Below are positions 7,950 to 16,968 of a DNA stretch of 64,000 nt, piece after piece. The DNA lies in contig CAMELR010000001.1 in the NCBI GenBank assembly GCA_945923775.1, positions 124,001 to 188,000 of the forward strand. The letters run 5' to 3'. Under the pieces are notes generated by a model, which saw only the letters and a program-made list of their open reading frames with translations, was not told where the DNA came from and ran no database searches. Source of the stretch: an uncultured Clostridia bacterium (GTDB taxonomy: Bacteria; Bacillota; Clostridia; Oscillospirales; Ruminococcaceae). How positions within the stretch are numbered: the first letter of the stretch is position 1; each line of letters starts with the position of its first letter. The translations under genes were made by a program, and so were the position numbers.

Positions 7950-9692
7950 TCAACCCTCGTGTTCTGCTTTGTTGAATGAATTCCTGAGCTCCTCGAGCCT
8001 GCCGTAATTGCGGTAGAACGAATAGTACGCCCCGCAGAAATGCTGGATATCGTCAATCCTCATTCGGAAGCCGTCGTGCCGCACAAAGAACCCGCCCATA
8101 TCGCACGCCGGGAACTTCAGATACATGACGAACTCCGGATAGCCGTAGCCGTTGAGCATGTAGTCAGCGCGGTGGTATATAGTTTCCACGAACTTCTCAG
8201 CCCTGAACTTTTCAAGGTAGCTGCACTCCAACCCCTGTTCAAGAATGCGGGAATACATCTCGAACGTAACGCACAGCAGCTCGAGATAGGTGTGGTAGGT
8301 GGTGTCCTGATTGTAGATACGGTCGAGGTTCACGTTTGCGTTCTTCAGCCCGAAGCTCAGGTACTTATCCTCGGGGAGGTACTTTGTAAGCTCGTTCATC
8401 GCGTATGCGACCCAGTGGTCGCGGTACTTTTCGTAGCCCTCGCGGATAAAACGGTCAGCGGAGAGCGCCGCGGCGTCCAGCCACTTTTTGTCGCCGGTAA
8501 GCCCGTACAGCCGGGCAAGCGCGAACGTAGCCTCGCCGTCGTAGTACACGGTGCGGAACTTATCCTTTGGCGACAGCGTGGGGAAATTCAGCACGTGGAA
8601 AAAGCTGCCGTCGCGCTTGTCGAACAGCTCCATTATGCCGTTTCCAAGCTCCTCGCATAGCGTTCTGTATTTGTCGGTTCCTGCGACGTCCATGAATTCC
8701 GTCAGCATTATCACCGCGATGGCGTTTCCGCCCACCTTGACCTCGCCCTTGGACTTCTCCGCAAGGTAGACCGTGTTTGTAACGCCGGGGCGGTCGGGAT
8801 ACTTCTTGAACGTGTTCGCTACCATGTACCCTATCGCCTTCTGGATCTGATTCAGCGTGAATTTATCCTTCGTGAGCCTGTAGGAGCAGATAAGGCTCCA
8901 GATAGACGAAGAATGACGCAGGATATTGTACCCGGGAATTTCCTTGTGAAATATCGGGTAGTATCCATATTCAAACTTTCCGTCCAGCCCGACCATATTT
9001 TCAAGGTACTGAGACGCCGTTCTGATGACATCAAGCGCGGTCTTGTCGTCGAACTTCTCTATAATGCGCCTGCCGCAGTTGTTCCCGCTTTCGTAGAGCG
9101 GATATACGGCGTCTCCCGCTGTGAAGAAGCTGCGGCAGTCAAACAGCCGTACTTCCTCCGGAAAGCCGCCGAGCGTTTTCAGACCGCATTCCGAAAGCCG
9201 CTTGTTGACCCTGACAAGTTCGATTTTGTGCTCTTTGTAAGTGATGACCCGGGAGCCGTTTATCTCGCCTTCAATGAGCGCAGTCTGCATACCCTCGTCG
9301 AATGAAATACCGCGCCGGAAGAACTCATTGCGGCTTTTTGCGATGAGTTCCTCAAGCTTTGTAAACGGAACCTTTTCACTCCTGACCGTGATGTCCGACT
9401 TCACCCAGGCAGGATTCAGCCCGTTTTTCCTGACGTACTCCCGCGCATTCCAGCAGGCGCTGTCCCAGGCGGTTTCCGGAGACTCCCCGGCTCCACGGAG
9501 CACGGAAGCGCGCGTATTGATATCGCACACCGATATGAACGCGGCGTACTTCCCGCCGTTCATGGCTTCCGCGGACTCCTCCGAGAGCTTCTCAAAACCG
9601 CCGTTTTCCGCATAGCTTCCCCGCAGGATATCCATCTTTTTTTCAAGGCTGTTCATGAACTCAGCGATAACATGTGGATCAGATACTGCCAT
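7950..9692 (-). CDS. Alpha/alpha-toroid (six-hairpin) protein with unassigned N-terminal domain
   Basis: A 580-aa soluble protein. The first ~180 residues form a mixed domain I cannot name (TRASVLRGAGESPETAWDSA). Residues ~200-560 have the repeating paired helices and aromatic Tyr/Trp-Asp motifs (YYDGEATFALARLYGLTGD, HSSSIWSLICSYRLT) of alpha/alpha-toroid enzymes such as glycosidases, lyases and glucuronyl epimerases. It probably handles a sugar or surface polymer. No signal peptide is visible. The ATG at 9692 has GGAGG 5 bases upstream and is preferred over the GTG two codons earlier. A sigma-A-type promoter lies just upstream, so this gene starts the transcription unit that continues into the CapA protein. 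The specific substrate cannot be read from the sequence. Confidence 0.75.
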   Translation of the reverse strand: MAVSDPHVIAEFMNSLEKKMDILRGSYAENGGFEKLSEESAEAMNGGKYAAFISVCDINTRASVLRGAGESPETAWDSACWNAREYVRKNGLNPAWVKSDITVRSEKVPFTKLEELIAKSRNEFFRRGISFDEGMQTALIEGEINGSRVITYKEHKIELVRVNKRLSECGLKTLGGFPEEVRLFDCRSFFTAGDAVYPLYESGNNCGRRIIEKFDDKTALDVIRTASQYLENMVGLDGKFEYGYYPIFHKEIPGYNILRHSSSIWSLICSYRLTKDKFTLNQIQKAIGYMVANTFKKYPDRPGVTNTVYLAEKSKGEVKVGGNAIAVIMLTEFMDVAGTDKYRTLCEELGNGIMELFDKRDGSFFHVLNFPTLSPKDKFRTVYYDGEATFALARLYGLTGDKKWLDAAALSADRFIREGYEKYRDHWVAYAMNELTKYLPEDKYLSFGLKNANVNLDRIYNQDTTYHTYLELLCVTFEMYSRILEQGLECSYLEKFRAEKFVETIYHRADYMLNGYGYPEFVMYLKFPACDMGGFFVRHDGFRMRIDDIQHFCGAYYSFYRNYGRLEELRNSFNKAEHEG

Positions 9693-9727
9693 AGACACCT
9701 CCGGAAATTACACCTGTGATTTCTTTG

Positions 9728-9756
9728 ATTATAGCATATCTGCACTTATTTGTAAA
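9728..9756 (-). promoter_or_regulatory. Sigma-A-type promoter for the toroid/CapA/pilus run
   Basis: On the minus strand: -35 TTTACA, a 17-base spacer, then -10 TATAAT. It is correctly placed about 35 bases before the toroid-protein start. It is the only clear promoter I see for the genes from 9692 down toward base 1, and it separates them from the clp cluster upstream. Confidence 0.8.
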
Positions 9757-9768
9757 GAATAAATTAGC

Positions 9769-9900
9769 TTAGATATCTATTATATCCTCGTCGCTTTCAT
9801 TTTTGAACTGCTTGACGAGCTTATCCGCAGCCCTGACGCCGATGATCACCGCCGCGAGCAGCGCAACGCTTGAAATCAGCCTGAAAATTTCCTTTACCAT
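9769..9900 (-). CDS. 43-aa single-pass membrane miniprotein
   Basis: A very small protein starting MVKEIFRLISSVALLAAVIIG, with one transmembrane helix and an acidic tail (NESDEDIIDI). The track places the start at 9954, but the ATG at 9900 has a GGGGGTGAC site directly upstream, and the longer reading frame overlaps the preceding gene. It follows the MGMT-type gene by about 20 bases. Function is unknown; the topology resembles other small anchoring or modulator proteins. It is too short for firm homology, but the ribosome site and the sharp hydrophobic/acidic partition support it as real. Confidence 0.6.
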   Translation of the reverse strand: MVKEIFRLISSVALLAAVIIGVRAADKLVKQFKNESDEDIIDI

Positions 9901-9919
9901 ATAGTCACCCCCGTAAAAA

Positions 9920-10237
9920 TCACAAACCATCCCAGAGGAATCTATCCAGATCAACGAATCCGTCCTCCGAAACCTCGACTCCCTCCGCCCTTAGAAGCTC
10001 AGCCTGACGGTCAGCGCCGCCAAAAGCGAACGCCGGAGCTGTTTTTCCGAATCTGTTCAGCACGCGGTGGCACGGAATAACTCCCGGCTCCGGATTCGCA
10101 TGAAGCGCATAGCCGACCGCCCTAGCCCAGCGCGGATTCCCGGCGAGCATGGCTATCTGACCGTAGGTTGCGACCTTCCCGCTGGGGATCCTCCGCACAA
10201 CGTCATAAATACGCTCAAAAACCGTTTTTTCCGACAT
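9920..10237 (-). CDS. MGMT-family DNA alkyltransferase (C-terminal domain only)
   Basis: A 105-aa protein equal to the DNA-binding/active-site domain of O6-methylguanine-DNA methyltransferase. Motifs: PSGKVATYGQIA (helix-turn-helix entry), NPRWARAVGYALHANP (including the arginine finger) and IPCHRV with the acceptor cysteine present. Alkyltransferase-like (ATL) proteins have Trp in place of this Cys, so an active methyl acceptor is possible, although the N-terminal domain of full-length Ogt/Ada is missing. The ATG at 10237 with GGGAGG just upstream is chosen over the longer track start. It begins directly after the clpX terminator, whose T-rich tail lies immediately before its ribosome site. 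Confidence 0.9.
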   Translation of the reverse strand: MSEKTVFERIYDVVRRIPSGKVATYGQIAMLAGNPRWARAVGYALHANPEPGVIPCHRVLNRFGKTAPAFAFGGADRQAELLRAEGVEVSEDGFVDLDRFLWDGL

Positions 10238-10253
10238 GTTCCCTCCCGAAAAC

Positions 10254-10283
10254 AAAACGGCAGACATCACTGCCTGCCGTTAC
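10254..10283 (-). terminator. Rho-independent terminator after clpX
   Basis: On the minus strand AACGGCAG pairs with CTGCCGTT around a short loop and is followed by TTGTTTT. It lies just past the clpX stop codon and directly before the MGMT-type gene, so expression of the latter would depend on read-through. Confidence 0.8.
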
Positions 10284-10286
10284 CTA

Positions 10287-11582
10287 TCAGTTCTTTGCCG
10301 CTTTCTTTGCAGGCTTTTTCTTTCTGTCATGCTCGATGACAGGCTCGCCGGTGCCGTTTACACAGTCGGCGGTGATCGTGATCTTGCTTATCGTTTCGTC
10401 GCTGGGCGCGGTGAACATGATGTCGCGCAGAGTAGCCTCAACGATGGAGCGCAGACCTCTCGCACCTGTGTTGCGCTCGATGGACTTCTTCGCGATAGCG
10501 CGGAGCGCGTCCTGATCGAACTCAAGGTCGATGTTGTCAGCGTTGAACAGGTACTTGTACTGCTTAATGAGCGCGTTCTTCGGCTCGTCAAGTATACGCA
10601 CCAGAGCGTCCTCGTCCAGGGCGTCAAGCACGGTAACGACCGGCAGACGACCGATAAGCTCGGGGATAATTCCGAACTTCACGAGATCCTCCTGGCTTAC
10701 CTGGTGGAGTATCTTGTAGCTCTCCTTCTCCTTCTTGGAAGCGACCTCGGCTCCGAAGCCCATCGCAGAGCTTGAAACCCTGGAAGCGATCATCTTCTCA
10801 AGACCTTCGAACGCACCGCCGCAAATGAACAGTATGTTCTTGGTGTTGATTTGAATAAACTCCTGGTGGGGGTGCTTTCTGCCGCCCTGGGGAGGTACGT
10901 TGGAGATGGTACCCTCGACGATCTTCAAAAGCGCCTGCTGAACGCCCTCGCCGCTTACATCACGGGTGATGGAGGTATTCTCGCTGCGTCTGGAGATCTT
11001 GTCGATCTCGTCGATGTAGATTATGCCGCGCTCAGCCGCTTCGATATCGTAATCGGCAGCCTGAATGAGTCTCAGCAGAACGTTCTCAACGTCCTCACCG
11101 ACATATCCCGCCTGGGTCAGCGTTGTTGCGTCCGCGATCGCGAACGGAACATTCAGCAGCTTCGCCAGGGACTGCGCCAGCATGGTCTTTCCGACGCCGG
11201 TAGGACCGAGCAGCAGCACGTTGGACTTCTGAAGCTCTACTTCGTCGTCGGCTTCCTCGTCGTTGAGGAAGGTTCTCTTGTAGTGGTTGTAAACGGACAC
11301 GCTGAGGATCTTCTTTGCCTCGTCCTGTCCGATGATGTACTGATCGAGATAAGCCTTGATCTCCTCGGGCTTCATAAGCTCGCTGCCGTTGGAGATGAAC
11401 TCGGACTTGCTGTCGGACACAGCCGAGGGAGCACGACCGGGCTTGATGTCGCCGCTTTCCACAAGCATATTGTAGGAAGCGAGCACGCACTCGTTGCAGA
11501 TCACGGATTTTTCGCCAAGACCTCCGTAGAGGATACGGCGTACTTTATCCTCGCTCTTTCCGCAAAAGGAGCAAACCATCAT
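10287..11582 (-). CDS. clpX: ATP-dependent protease ATPase subunit ClpX
   Basis: A 431-aa AAA+ unfoldase that feeds substrates to ClpP. The N-terminal zinc-binding domain carries CSFC (4-7) and ICNEC (28-32). Walker A is GPTGVGKT, Walker B is [10 protein letters not shown], and the pore loop GYVGED and the IGF-type ClpP-contacting region (SSAMGFGAE) are present. The lysine-rich tail ([11 protein letters not shown]) is characteristic only of this lineage. It follows clpP at a distance of ~70 bases and ends at a strong terminator, the usual tig-clpP-clpX order. Confidence 0.98.
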   Translation of the reverse strand: MMVCSFCGKSEDKVRRILYGGLGEKSVICNECVLASYNMLVESGDIKPGRAPSAVSDSKSEFISNGSELMKPEEIKAYLDQYIIGQDEAKKILSVSVYNHYKRTFLNDEEADDEVELQKSNVLLLGPTGVGKTMLAQSLAKLLNVPFAIADATTLTQAGYVGEDVENVLLRLIQAADYDIEAAERGIIYIDEIDKISRRSENTSITRDVSGEGVQQALLKIVEGTISNVPPQGGRKHPHQEFIQINTKNILFICGGAFEGLEKMIASRVSSSAMGFGAEVASKKEKESYKILHQVSQEDLVKFGIIPELIGRLPVVTVLDALDEDALVRILDEPKNALIKQYKYLFNADNIDLEFDQDALRAIAKKSIERNTGARGLRSIVEATLRDIMFTAPSDETISKITITADCVNGTGEPVIEHDRKKKPAKKAAKN

Positions 11583-11611
11583 AATATCTGTATTCCTCTC
11601 AAATAGCGAAG

Positions 11612-11640
11612 CGCCCGGAAAGCGGCAGCCCTCCGGGGCG
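11612..11640 (-). other. GC-rich hairpin between clpP and clpX
   Basis: On the minus strand a CGCCCCGGA arm pairs with TTCCGGGCG (one bulge) in the gap between the two genes. No T-run follows, so this is more likely an RNA-processing or stability element than a terminator. It could set the clpP to clpX transcript ratio. Confidence 0.4.
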
Positions 11641-11652
11641 TTCTGTGTTAAA

Positions 11653-12255
11653 TTACTTGATATCCGCTCTGTTTCTGTAAACCTTGTCGATCAGACCGTA
11701 TTCCAGAGCCTCGTCCGCGGACATGAAGTTGTCACGCTCGGTGTCGCGGCAGATGGTCTCGTAGTCCTTGCCGGTGTTCTCGCTGAGAATGCGGTTCAGA
11801 CGTTCCTTAGTCCTCTGAAGGTAGTTGGAGTGGATCATGATGTCAGTTACCTGACCGGAAAGACCGCTGCCGGAAATAAGCGGCTGGTGGATCATAATTT
11901 CACTGTTGGGAAGTGCGATACGCTTACCCTTAGCGCCGGAAGAAAGCAGGAAAGCACCCATTGAAGCAGCCATACCGGTGCAGATGGTCGATACATCGCA
12001 CTTAATGTACTGCATGGTGTCGTAGATTGCCATACCGTCAGAAACAGACCCTCCGGGGCTGTTGATATACAGGTAGATATCCTTGTCAGGATCCTGCCCC
12101 TCGAGATAGAGGAGCTGTGCGACTACAACGCTTGCTGTCGCCGAATTGACCTGATCATGCAGAAGAATGATACGGTCGTTAAGAAGCCTGGAGAAAATAT
12201 CGTATGAACGCTCTCCGTGGTTGCTCTGCTCTACTACATAAGGAATATAAGCCAT
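11653..12255 (-). CDS. clpP: ATP-dependent Clp protease proteolytic subunit ClpP
   Basis: A 200-aa serine peptidase that forms the tetradecameric degradation chamber used by ClpX and ClpE. It begins [20 protein letters not shown], the usual ClpP N-terminus. The catalytic triad is visible: Ser in [11 protein letters not shown], His in IMIHQPL and Asp in ERDNFMS. The ATG at 12255 is preferred to the track start at 12312 because of this family N-terminus and an AAGGAG just upstream. It sits between tig and clpX. Confidence 0.98.
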   Translation of the reverse strand: MAYIPYVVEQSNHGERSYDIFSRLLNDRIILLHDQVNSATASVVVAQLLYLEGQDPDKDIYLYINSPGGSVSDGMAIYDTMQYIKCDVSTICTGMAASMGAFLLSSGAKGKRIALPNSEIMIHQPLISGSGLSGQVTDIMIHSNYLQRTKERLNRILSENTGKDYETICRDTERDNFMSADEALEYGLIDKVYRNRADIK

Positions 12256-12312
12256 AAAGCTCCTTTCCCCGCTTGCGCGGCTGCCTGTGCCGTTTTCCAT
12301 AAAGATACGCAA

Positions 12313-12340
12313 GCTGTCTGTGCGGAGCCGCCCAGACAGC
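12313..12340 (-). other. Hairpin between tig and clpP
   Basis: GCTGTCTG and CAGACAGC form a perfect 8-base inverted repeat with a 12-base loop, 19 bases after the tig stop codon. A T-run is lacking, so it may slow polymerase, protect the tig message or mark a processing site. Confidence 0.45.
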
Positions 12341-12359
12341 CGTTGTAATGCTGCTGTGA

Positions 12360-13643
12360 TTACTCGGTAACTTCCTCGATCTTAGCGGAATCACGAACGA
12401 GGTCGAGAGCCTTCTCGATCTTAAGGTCGTTCTTGATAGCGTCAGCAGGAACTGCTGCCTTGATCTTGTCAGCTTCCATCTTGTACTGCTCAGCCATATC
12501 AGCGTATTCCTTCTCAACGTCCTCATCGGAAACGGTGATGTTCTCAAGCTCAGCGATCTTCTCGAGTGCAAGGCGGAGGTCAACCTGGCGCTTAGCAACC
12601 TCGGTGAAGTTAGCTCTGAACTGATCCATGGTAACGCCAGTGTACTTGAGGTAATCCTCAACGCTGATGCGGTTTCTTGCGCTCCACTCGCGGACGATCT
12701 CGTCGATACGGCGCTGATACATAACCTGCGGAACCTCAGCCTTCATCTTGCCGATGATCGCGTCAACAAGCGCGTTGTCGAGGTTTGTGGAAGCCTCGTC
12801 AGCGGCTGCCTTCTCAAGCTTGGATTTGATGTCAGCCTTGTATTCGTCGAGGGTGTCGAACTCGCTTACGTCCTTAACGAACTCGTCGTCAACGTTCGGA
12901 AGCTCCTTGCCCTTGATCTCGTGCAGTTTGCACTTGAATACAGCGGACTTGCCAGCGAGGTTCTCAGCCTGATAGTGCTCAGGGAATGTTACGTTAACAT
13001 CGAAATCCTCGCCGATGTTCTTACCAGCAACCTGCTCCTCGAAGCCGGGGATAAAGGAACCGGAACCAAGCTCCAGCGGGAACTTCTCGCCCTTGCCGCC
13101 CTCGAAAGCTACGCCATCGAGGAAGCCCTCGAAGTCGATAACAGCGGTATCGCCGATCTGAGCTGCTCTGTCCTCAACGGAGATGCTTCTTGCATTTCTG
13201 TTGCGAACCTTCTCGATCTCAGCGTCAACAGCAGCGTCATCTACATTCTTGGTTGTTTTCTTAACTTCTAATCCCTTGTAGTCAGAAATTTCTACTACCG
13301 GCTTAGTGATGATGTCAGCCTTGAACTTAACACCGTTCTCCTTGCTTACCTCGACTACCTCGGTGTTCTCAACGTCAACAACGTCGAGACCGGTCTTGTC
13401 GATAACTGCAACGATATTCTGGTTGTACAGGCTGTTTACTGCGTCATCATAGAAAACGCTCTCGCCGTACTGAGCCTCGATAACCTTGCGGGGAGCCTTG
13501 CCCTTGCGGAAGCCGGGAACGGTGATGCTCTTCTTTCTCTTGTTGTAAGCTGCGGAGATCGCGTTCTCAAACTCCTCTGCGGTGAAAGAGAACTCGATAG
13601 CTGTAGTATTAGTCGCTGTGTTGTTCTGGGAAATGATTTCCAT
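12360..13643 (-). CDS. tig: Trigger factor (ribosome-associated chaperone/peptidyl-prolyl isomerase)
   Basis: A 427-aa chaperone that binds L23 at the ribosome exit tunnel. The N-terminal ribosome-binding signature is [17 protein letters not shown]. The central FKBP-like domain has [19 protein letters not shown] and [15 protein letters not shown]. The C-terminal helical arm is rich in charged residues. The start is an ATG about 50 bases below the preceding phosphoesterase gene. The order tig-clpP-clpX is conserved in Firmicutes. Confidence 0.98.
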   Translation of the reverse strand: MEIISQNNTATNTTAIEFSFTAEEFENAISAAYNKRKKSITVPGFRKGKAPRKVIEAQYGESVFYDDAVNSLYNQNIVAVIDKTGLDVVDVENTEVVEVSKENGVKFKADIITKPVVEISDYKGLEVKKTTKNVDDAAVDAEIEKVRNRNARSISVEDRAAQIGDTAVIDFEGFLDGVAFEGGKGEKFPLELGSGSFIPGFEEQVAGKNIGEDFDVNVTFPEHYQAENLAGKSAVFKCKLHEIKGKELPNVDDEFVKDVSEFDTLDEYKADIKSKLEKAAADEASTNLDNALVDAIIGKMKAEVPQVMYQRRIDEIVREWSARNRISVEDYLKYTGVTMDQFRANFTEVAKRQVDLRLALEKIAELENITVSDEDVEKEYADMAEQYKMEADKIKAAVPADAIKNDLKIEKALDLVRDSAKIEEVTE

Positions 13644-13694
13644 GGTATTGTATTCCTTCCTTGTCCAAGTGGACGTATTTTCAGATCCGCAGTA

Positions 13695-14387
13695 TTATCT
13701 GCGTTCAATTAAAACCGGGTCGAAACCCACACCGTCGGCTGAGACCAGACGGTAATCTATTCCGTTTCTGACGCCGTTGATGGAGCCTTTAATGCTCGAG
13801 CCGTGGAGATGTGCGTAGTAGCACCTCTTCACGCCGTAGCGCTGAAGGACATCGGTCAGATAAACGTTTTCTTCCGCGCGGTAAATCGGCGGATAATGTA
13901 TGAAAGCAATAAGCTCGCCGCCGAGCTTGACGCCTTCCTTCAGGGAAGCCTCCAGCCGACCCGCCTCACGAAGCAGCACCTTCATATCCGGCTTCTCGCC
14001 GTTTTCGCTTATCCAGCCTCTGGTGCCGCAGATGGACACTCCCTCGACCAGATACGCATTGTTAAAAAGGAACTTTATCGAGCTGAATCCGTTGTCGCTC
14101 ACAAACTTTGTGATCTTGTTCATCGTGGACCACCACAAATCGTGGTTGCCTTTGACGAAAATCTTCTGACCCCGCAGCTTCGAGTGGATAAACTCGAGAT
14201 CCTTGTAGCTCTCTTCCAGCTTCAGCGCCCAGGAGTGGTCGCCCAGCAGGACGACCGTATCTTCATCGGTGATCTTGCTGTTCCAGTTGGCTTCGATCTT
14301 TTCAACGTGATTTCCCCAACCGGGAAAAATATCCATCGGCTTGTCAGTGCCGAGCGATAAGTGAAGGTCGCCTATTGTGTAAAGCAA
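13695..14387 (-). CDS. Calcineurin-like metallophosphoesterase
   Basis: A 230-aa phosphoesterase with all metal-binding motifs: GDLHL (10 residues in), GDHSWA, GNHDLW, a central IHYPP and AHLHG near the C-terminus. The arrangement matches the predicted-phosphohydrolase family found in Firmicutes next to housekeeping genes. The usual GDISWA is GDHSWA here. The substrate is unknown. It lies 22 bases downstream of thrC and about 50 bases before tig. Confidence 0.9.
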   Translation of the reverse strand: MLYTIGDLHLSLGTDKPMDIFPGWGNHVEKIEANWNSKITDEDTVVLLGDHSWALKLEESYKDLEFIHSKLRGQKIFVKGNHDLWWSTMNKITKFVSDNGFSSIKFLFNNAYLVEGVSICGTRGWISENGEKPDMKVLLREAGRLEASLKEGVKLGGELIAFIHYPPIYRAEENVYLTDVLQRYGVKRCYYAHLHGSSIKGSINGVRNGIDYRLVSADGVGFDPVLIERR

Positions 14388-14409
14388 TGTCAGCCTCCGT
14401 TCTGAACCA

Positions 14410-15900
14410 TCAGGACTTCAGGAAGCTGCAAACCACTTCAGGCATCTCCTGCTTTTCAACGGAGCCTGTGAAGCGGATCTCCTTGTTCTTGGTGGCTGCA
14501 AGGGGCGCAGGCATCTTTGTGCCGGTCTTTGCCTCAAGCTCAGCGATGTTCTTCCACTCGTCCTCAACGGGAGTGCCGCCGATTGCTTCGTAAACTGCGC
14601 CGCTGAACTTATAGGGGTTAGCGGTGGAAGCGATAACGGTCTTAGTCTCATCGCCGGTAGCCTTCTTATAGTCCTCATAAACCTTGACAGCGACAGCGGT
14701 ATGTGTGTCGAGCAGGTAGTTGTAATTCTCAAATGTGGACTTGATCTCTGCCTTGGTCTCAGCGTCGGAGCAGCAGCCAGCCCAGAACAGCTCGCCGATC
14801 TTCGCCTTTACATCAGCGGAGATCTCGTATCTGCCATCGGTCTTGAGCTTGCCGAACCAATCGTTGATAACAGCGTCGTTGTCGCCGGAGAGGTGATACA
14901 GCAGACGCTCCAGGTTGGAGGAGATCAGGATATCCATAGACGGAGAAACAGTTGTGTAGAACTTTCTGTTTCTGTCGTAAACGCCTGTATTGATGAAATC
15001 AGTCAGCACGTTGTTGCTGTTGGAAGCGCAGATAAGCTTGTTTACCGGAATACCCATCAGCTTTGCATAGTAAGCCGCAAGGATATTGCCGAAGTTGCCG
15101 GTAGGAACGACTACGTTGATCTTCTCGCCGTATTCGATCTCCTTGTTCTTGAGCAGCTCTGCGTATGTAGAAACGTAGTAAACGATCTGCGGAGCCAGTC
15201 TGCCCCAGTTGATGGAGTTAGCGCTGGACAGCAGGATATTGTTCTTTGCAAGTCTGTCGGCGATGGCCTTATCGGTGAAAATAGCCTTAACGCCGTTCTG
15301 GCAGTCGTCGAAGTTGCCCTTTACAGCGCAAACGTTTACGTTCTTGCCTTCCTGAGTGGTCATCTGGCGCTTCTGCATCTTGCTTACGCCGTCCTCAGGG
15401 TAGAACACGGAAATGCTTGTACCGTCAACGTCCTTGAAGCCCTCGAGAGCAGCCTTGCCGGTATCGCCGGAGGTCGCAACGAGAATAGCGATTTGCTTTC
15501 CGTCAACGGTCTTCTTTGCAGAAGTAGTCAGCAGGTACGGCAGGATCTGGAGCGCCATATCCTTGAACGCGCAGGTCGGGCCATGCCACAGCTCGAGCAC
15601 ATATGTGCCGGGAATGAGCTTTGCAAGCTCAGCGATGTTGTTGGAATCGAAGTTCTTGTCGTTGTACGCAGAATCCACGCAGTGACGGATCTCGTCAGCG
15701 GTGAAGTCTGTCAGCAGACGGCTGAAAACCTCGAAAGCCCTGTCGGCATAGCTCATGTCGCACATTGCAAGGATCTCGTCCTTGCTGAGCTGAGGAATGC
15801 TCTCGGGAACATACAGACCTCCCTCGTCTGAGAGACCTTTGGTGATAGCGTGCGCGCTAGTCACATTCAGGGCAGAGTTTCTCGTGCTTCTGTAATTCAT
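14410..15900 (-). CDS. thrC: Threonine synthase
   Basis: A 496-aa PLP enzyme converting O-phosphohomoserine to threonine. It opens MNYRSTRNSALNVTSAHAI; the PLP lysine is in HGPTCAFKDMALQ; the phosphate-binding region includes ATSGDTGKAALEG; NFGNILAAYYAK follows. This is the long ThrC form found in Clostridia and enterics. The ATG at 15900 is preceded by AAAGGA and matches the family N-terminus; the 38 extra residues in the track ORF are shadow sequence of yraN. It lies 31 bases after yraN and shares the orientation of its housekeeping neighbours. Confidence 0.97.
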   Translation of the reverse strand: MNYRSTRNSALNVTSAHAITKGLSDEGGLYVPESIPQLSKDEILAMCDMSYADRAFEVFSRLLTDFTADEIRHCVDSAYNDKNFDSNNIAELAKLIPGTYVLELWHGPTCAFKDMALQILPYLLTTSAKKTVDGKQIAILVATSGDTGKAALEGFKDVDGTSISVFYPEDGVSKMQKRQMTTQEGKNVNVCAVKGNFDDCQNGVKAIFTDKAIADRLAKNNILLSSANSINWGRLAPQIVYYVSTYAELLKNKEIEYGEKINVVVPTGNFGNILAAYYAKLMGIPVNKLICASNSNNVLTDFINTGVYDRNRKFYTTVSPSMDILISSNLERLLYHLSGDNDAVINDWFGKLKTDGRYEISADVKAKIGELFWAGCCSDAETKAEIKSTFENYNYLLDTHTAVAVKVYEDYKKATGDETKTVIASTANPYKFSGAVYEAIGGTPVEDEWKNIAELEAKTGTKMPAPLAATKNKEIRFTGSVEKQEMPEVVCSFLKS

Positions 15901-15931
15901 TGTTATCGTCCTTTCATAGACTGTTTTCTGC

Positions 15932-16324
15932 TTAGTTGACCGTATAAACGCCATCGGTAGTGAACGCGTCCTCGTAGATACGGATATCCACCACCCGGGG
16001 AGGCTCCCCCGCAAGCGTGACCTCGGCGATATCGTACCTCGGCTGAAGTCCGGTATCGTTATCAGTAAGCCACAGATCCGCCGTCAGAATGATCCTGACC
16101 TGCTTGCGGCGGTCCACCGCCTCAAGCCCGGAGACCATGCTCCCGCGCTTCCGTGCCTTGACCTCAGTAAAAACCACGAATCCGCCGCATTTCGAGATCA
16201 CATCGACCTCGCCGCAGCGCCTGTGATAGTTCCGCGCAAGTATCTCATGACCGCGCTGCTCAAGCAGACTGCACACGGCGTCCTCGCCGAGCATGCCCTT
16301 CGCCTGATTACCGCGCTTATCCAT
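15932..16324 (-). CDS. yraN: YraN family (UPF0102) endonuclease-like protein
   Basis: A 130-aa protein with the restriction-endonuclease-like core of UPF0102: ARNYHRRCGEVDVIS (E and D), VFTEVKARKRG, and a predicted helix QVRIILTADLW. The family is often next to rnhB, as here, and is thought to act on nucleic acid, although its substrate is not established. The ATG at 16324 lies within the end of rnhB (8-base overlap), which fits translational coupling; the longer track ORF is out-of-frame sequence of rnhB. Confidence 0.9.
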   Translation of the reverse strand: MDKRGNQAKGMLGEDAVCSLLEQRGHEILARNYHRRCGEVDVISKCGGFVVFTEVKARKRGSMVSGLEAVDRRKQVRIILTADLWLTDNDTGLQPRYDIAEVTLAGEPPRVVDIRIYEDAFTTDGVYTVN

Positions 16325-16949
16325 GTTTCTCACGCTGTTCGAAGTACTTCTTAAAGAAGGACTTCCTGTGTATTTCGCACAATCCGAACTCGTCGACCGC
16401 AGCGTAGTGCGCCTTGGTTCCATAGCCCTTGTGCTTTTCAAAGCCGTACTGCGGATATTTTTCCGCCATCTGCTTCATGTATCTGTCCCTGGACACCTTC
16501 GCCAGAATGGAAGCCGCCGCGATACTCGCAGACTTCGCGTCGCCCTTGATGACGTAGCGCATCTGCGCGTCCAGCGCCGGAAGCTGATTCCCGTCGACAA
16601 GCACGATCCCGGCTTTCACCCCGAGACCGCTGTAAGCCCGATTCATCGCAAGGAAATCCGCCTGAAGTATGTTCAGACGTTCTATCTCCTCAACGCTGGC
16701 GCTTGCTATGCAGTACGCGCGCGCCTTCGAGATTATCTCGCCGAAAAGCGCCTCGCGCTTTTTCTCAGTCAGCTTCTTGCTGTCGTTTATGCCTTCGATA
16801 CAAACGCCCTCGTCAAAGACCACCGCCGCCGCGAAAACATCGCCTGCAAGCGGACCCCGCCCAGCTTCGTCAATTCCGCAGACAACGCCGCATTCCGACC
16901 TTATCGCGCTGTCAAAGCCGAACAGGTCTGGCTCGCTTTCCGCGTCCAT
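16317..16949 (-). CDS. rnhB: Ribonuclease HII
   Basis: About 210 aa from the ATG at 16949 (MDAESEPDLFGFD). It removes ribonucleotides misincorporated in DNA and RNA from RNA-DNA hybrids. Catalytic acidic residues are visible in GIDEAGRGPLAG and VLVDGNQLP, and SASIAAASILAKVSRDRYM is the conserved helix. The track ORF extends to 17063, but those 38 residues overlap the ylqF 3' end in another frame. The start could also be an upstream alternative codon. It is 20 bases past ylqF and overlaps yraN. Confidence 0.95.
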   Translation of the reverse strand: MDAESEPDLFGFDSAIRSECGVVCGIDEAGRGPLAGDVFAAAVVFDEGVCIEGINDSKKLTEKKREALFGEIISKARAYCIASASVEEIERLNILQADFLAMNRAYSGLGVKAGIVLVDGNQLPALDAQMRYVIKGDAKSASIAAASILAKVSRDRYMKQMAEKYPQYGFEKHKGYGTKAHYAAVDEFGLCEIHRKSFFKKYFEQREKHG

Positions 16950-16968
16950 CAGTGTAAGCTGTTCCGGC

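Noticed and set aside
12179-12661. 160-aa minus-strand ORF between tig and clpP
   Set aside because: Out-of-frame with tig; low-complexity Ser/Arg/Leu composition.
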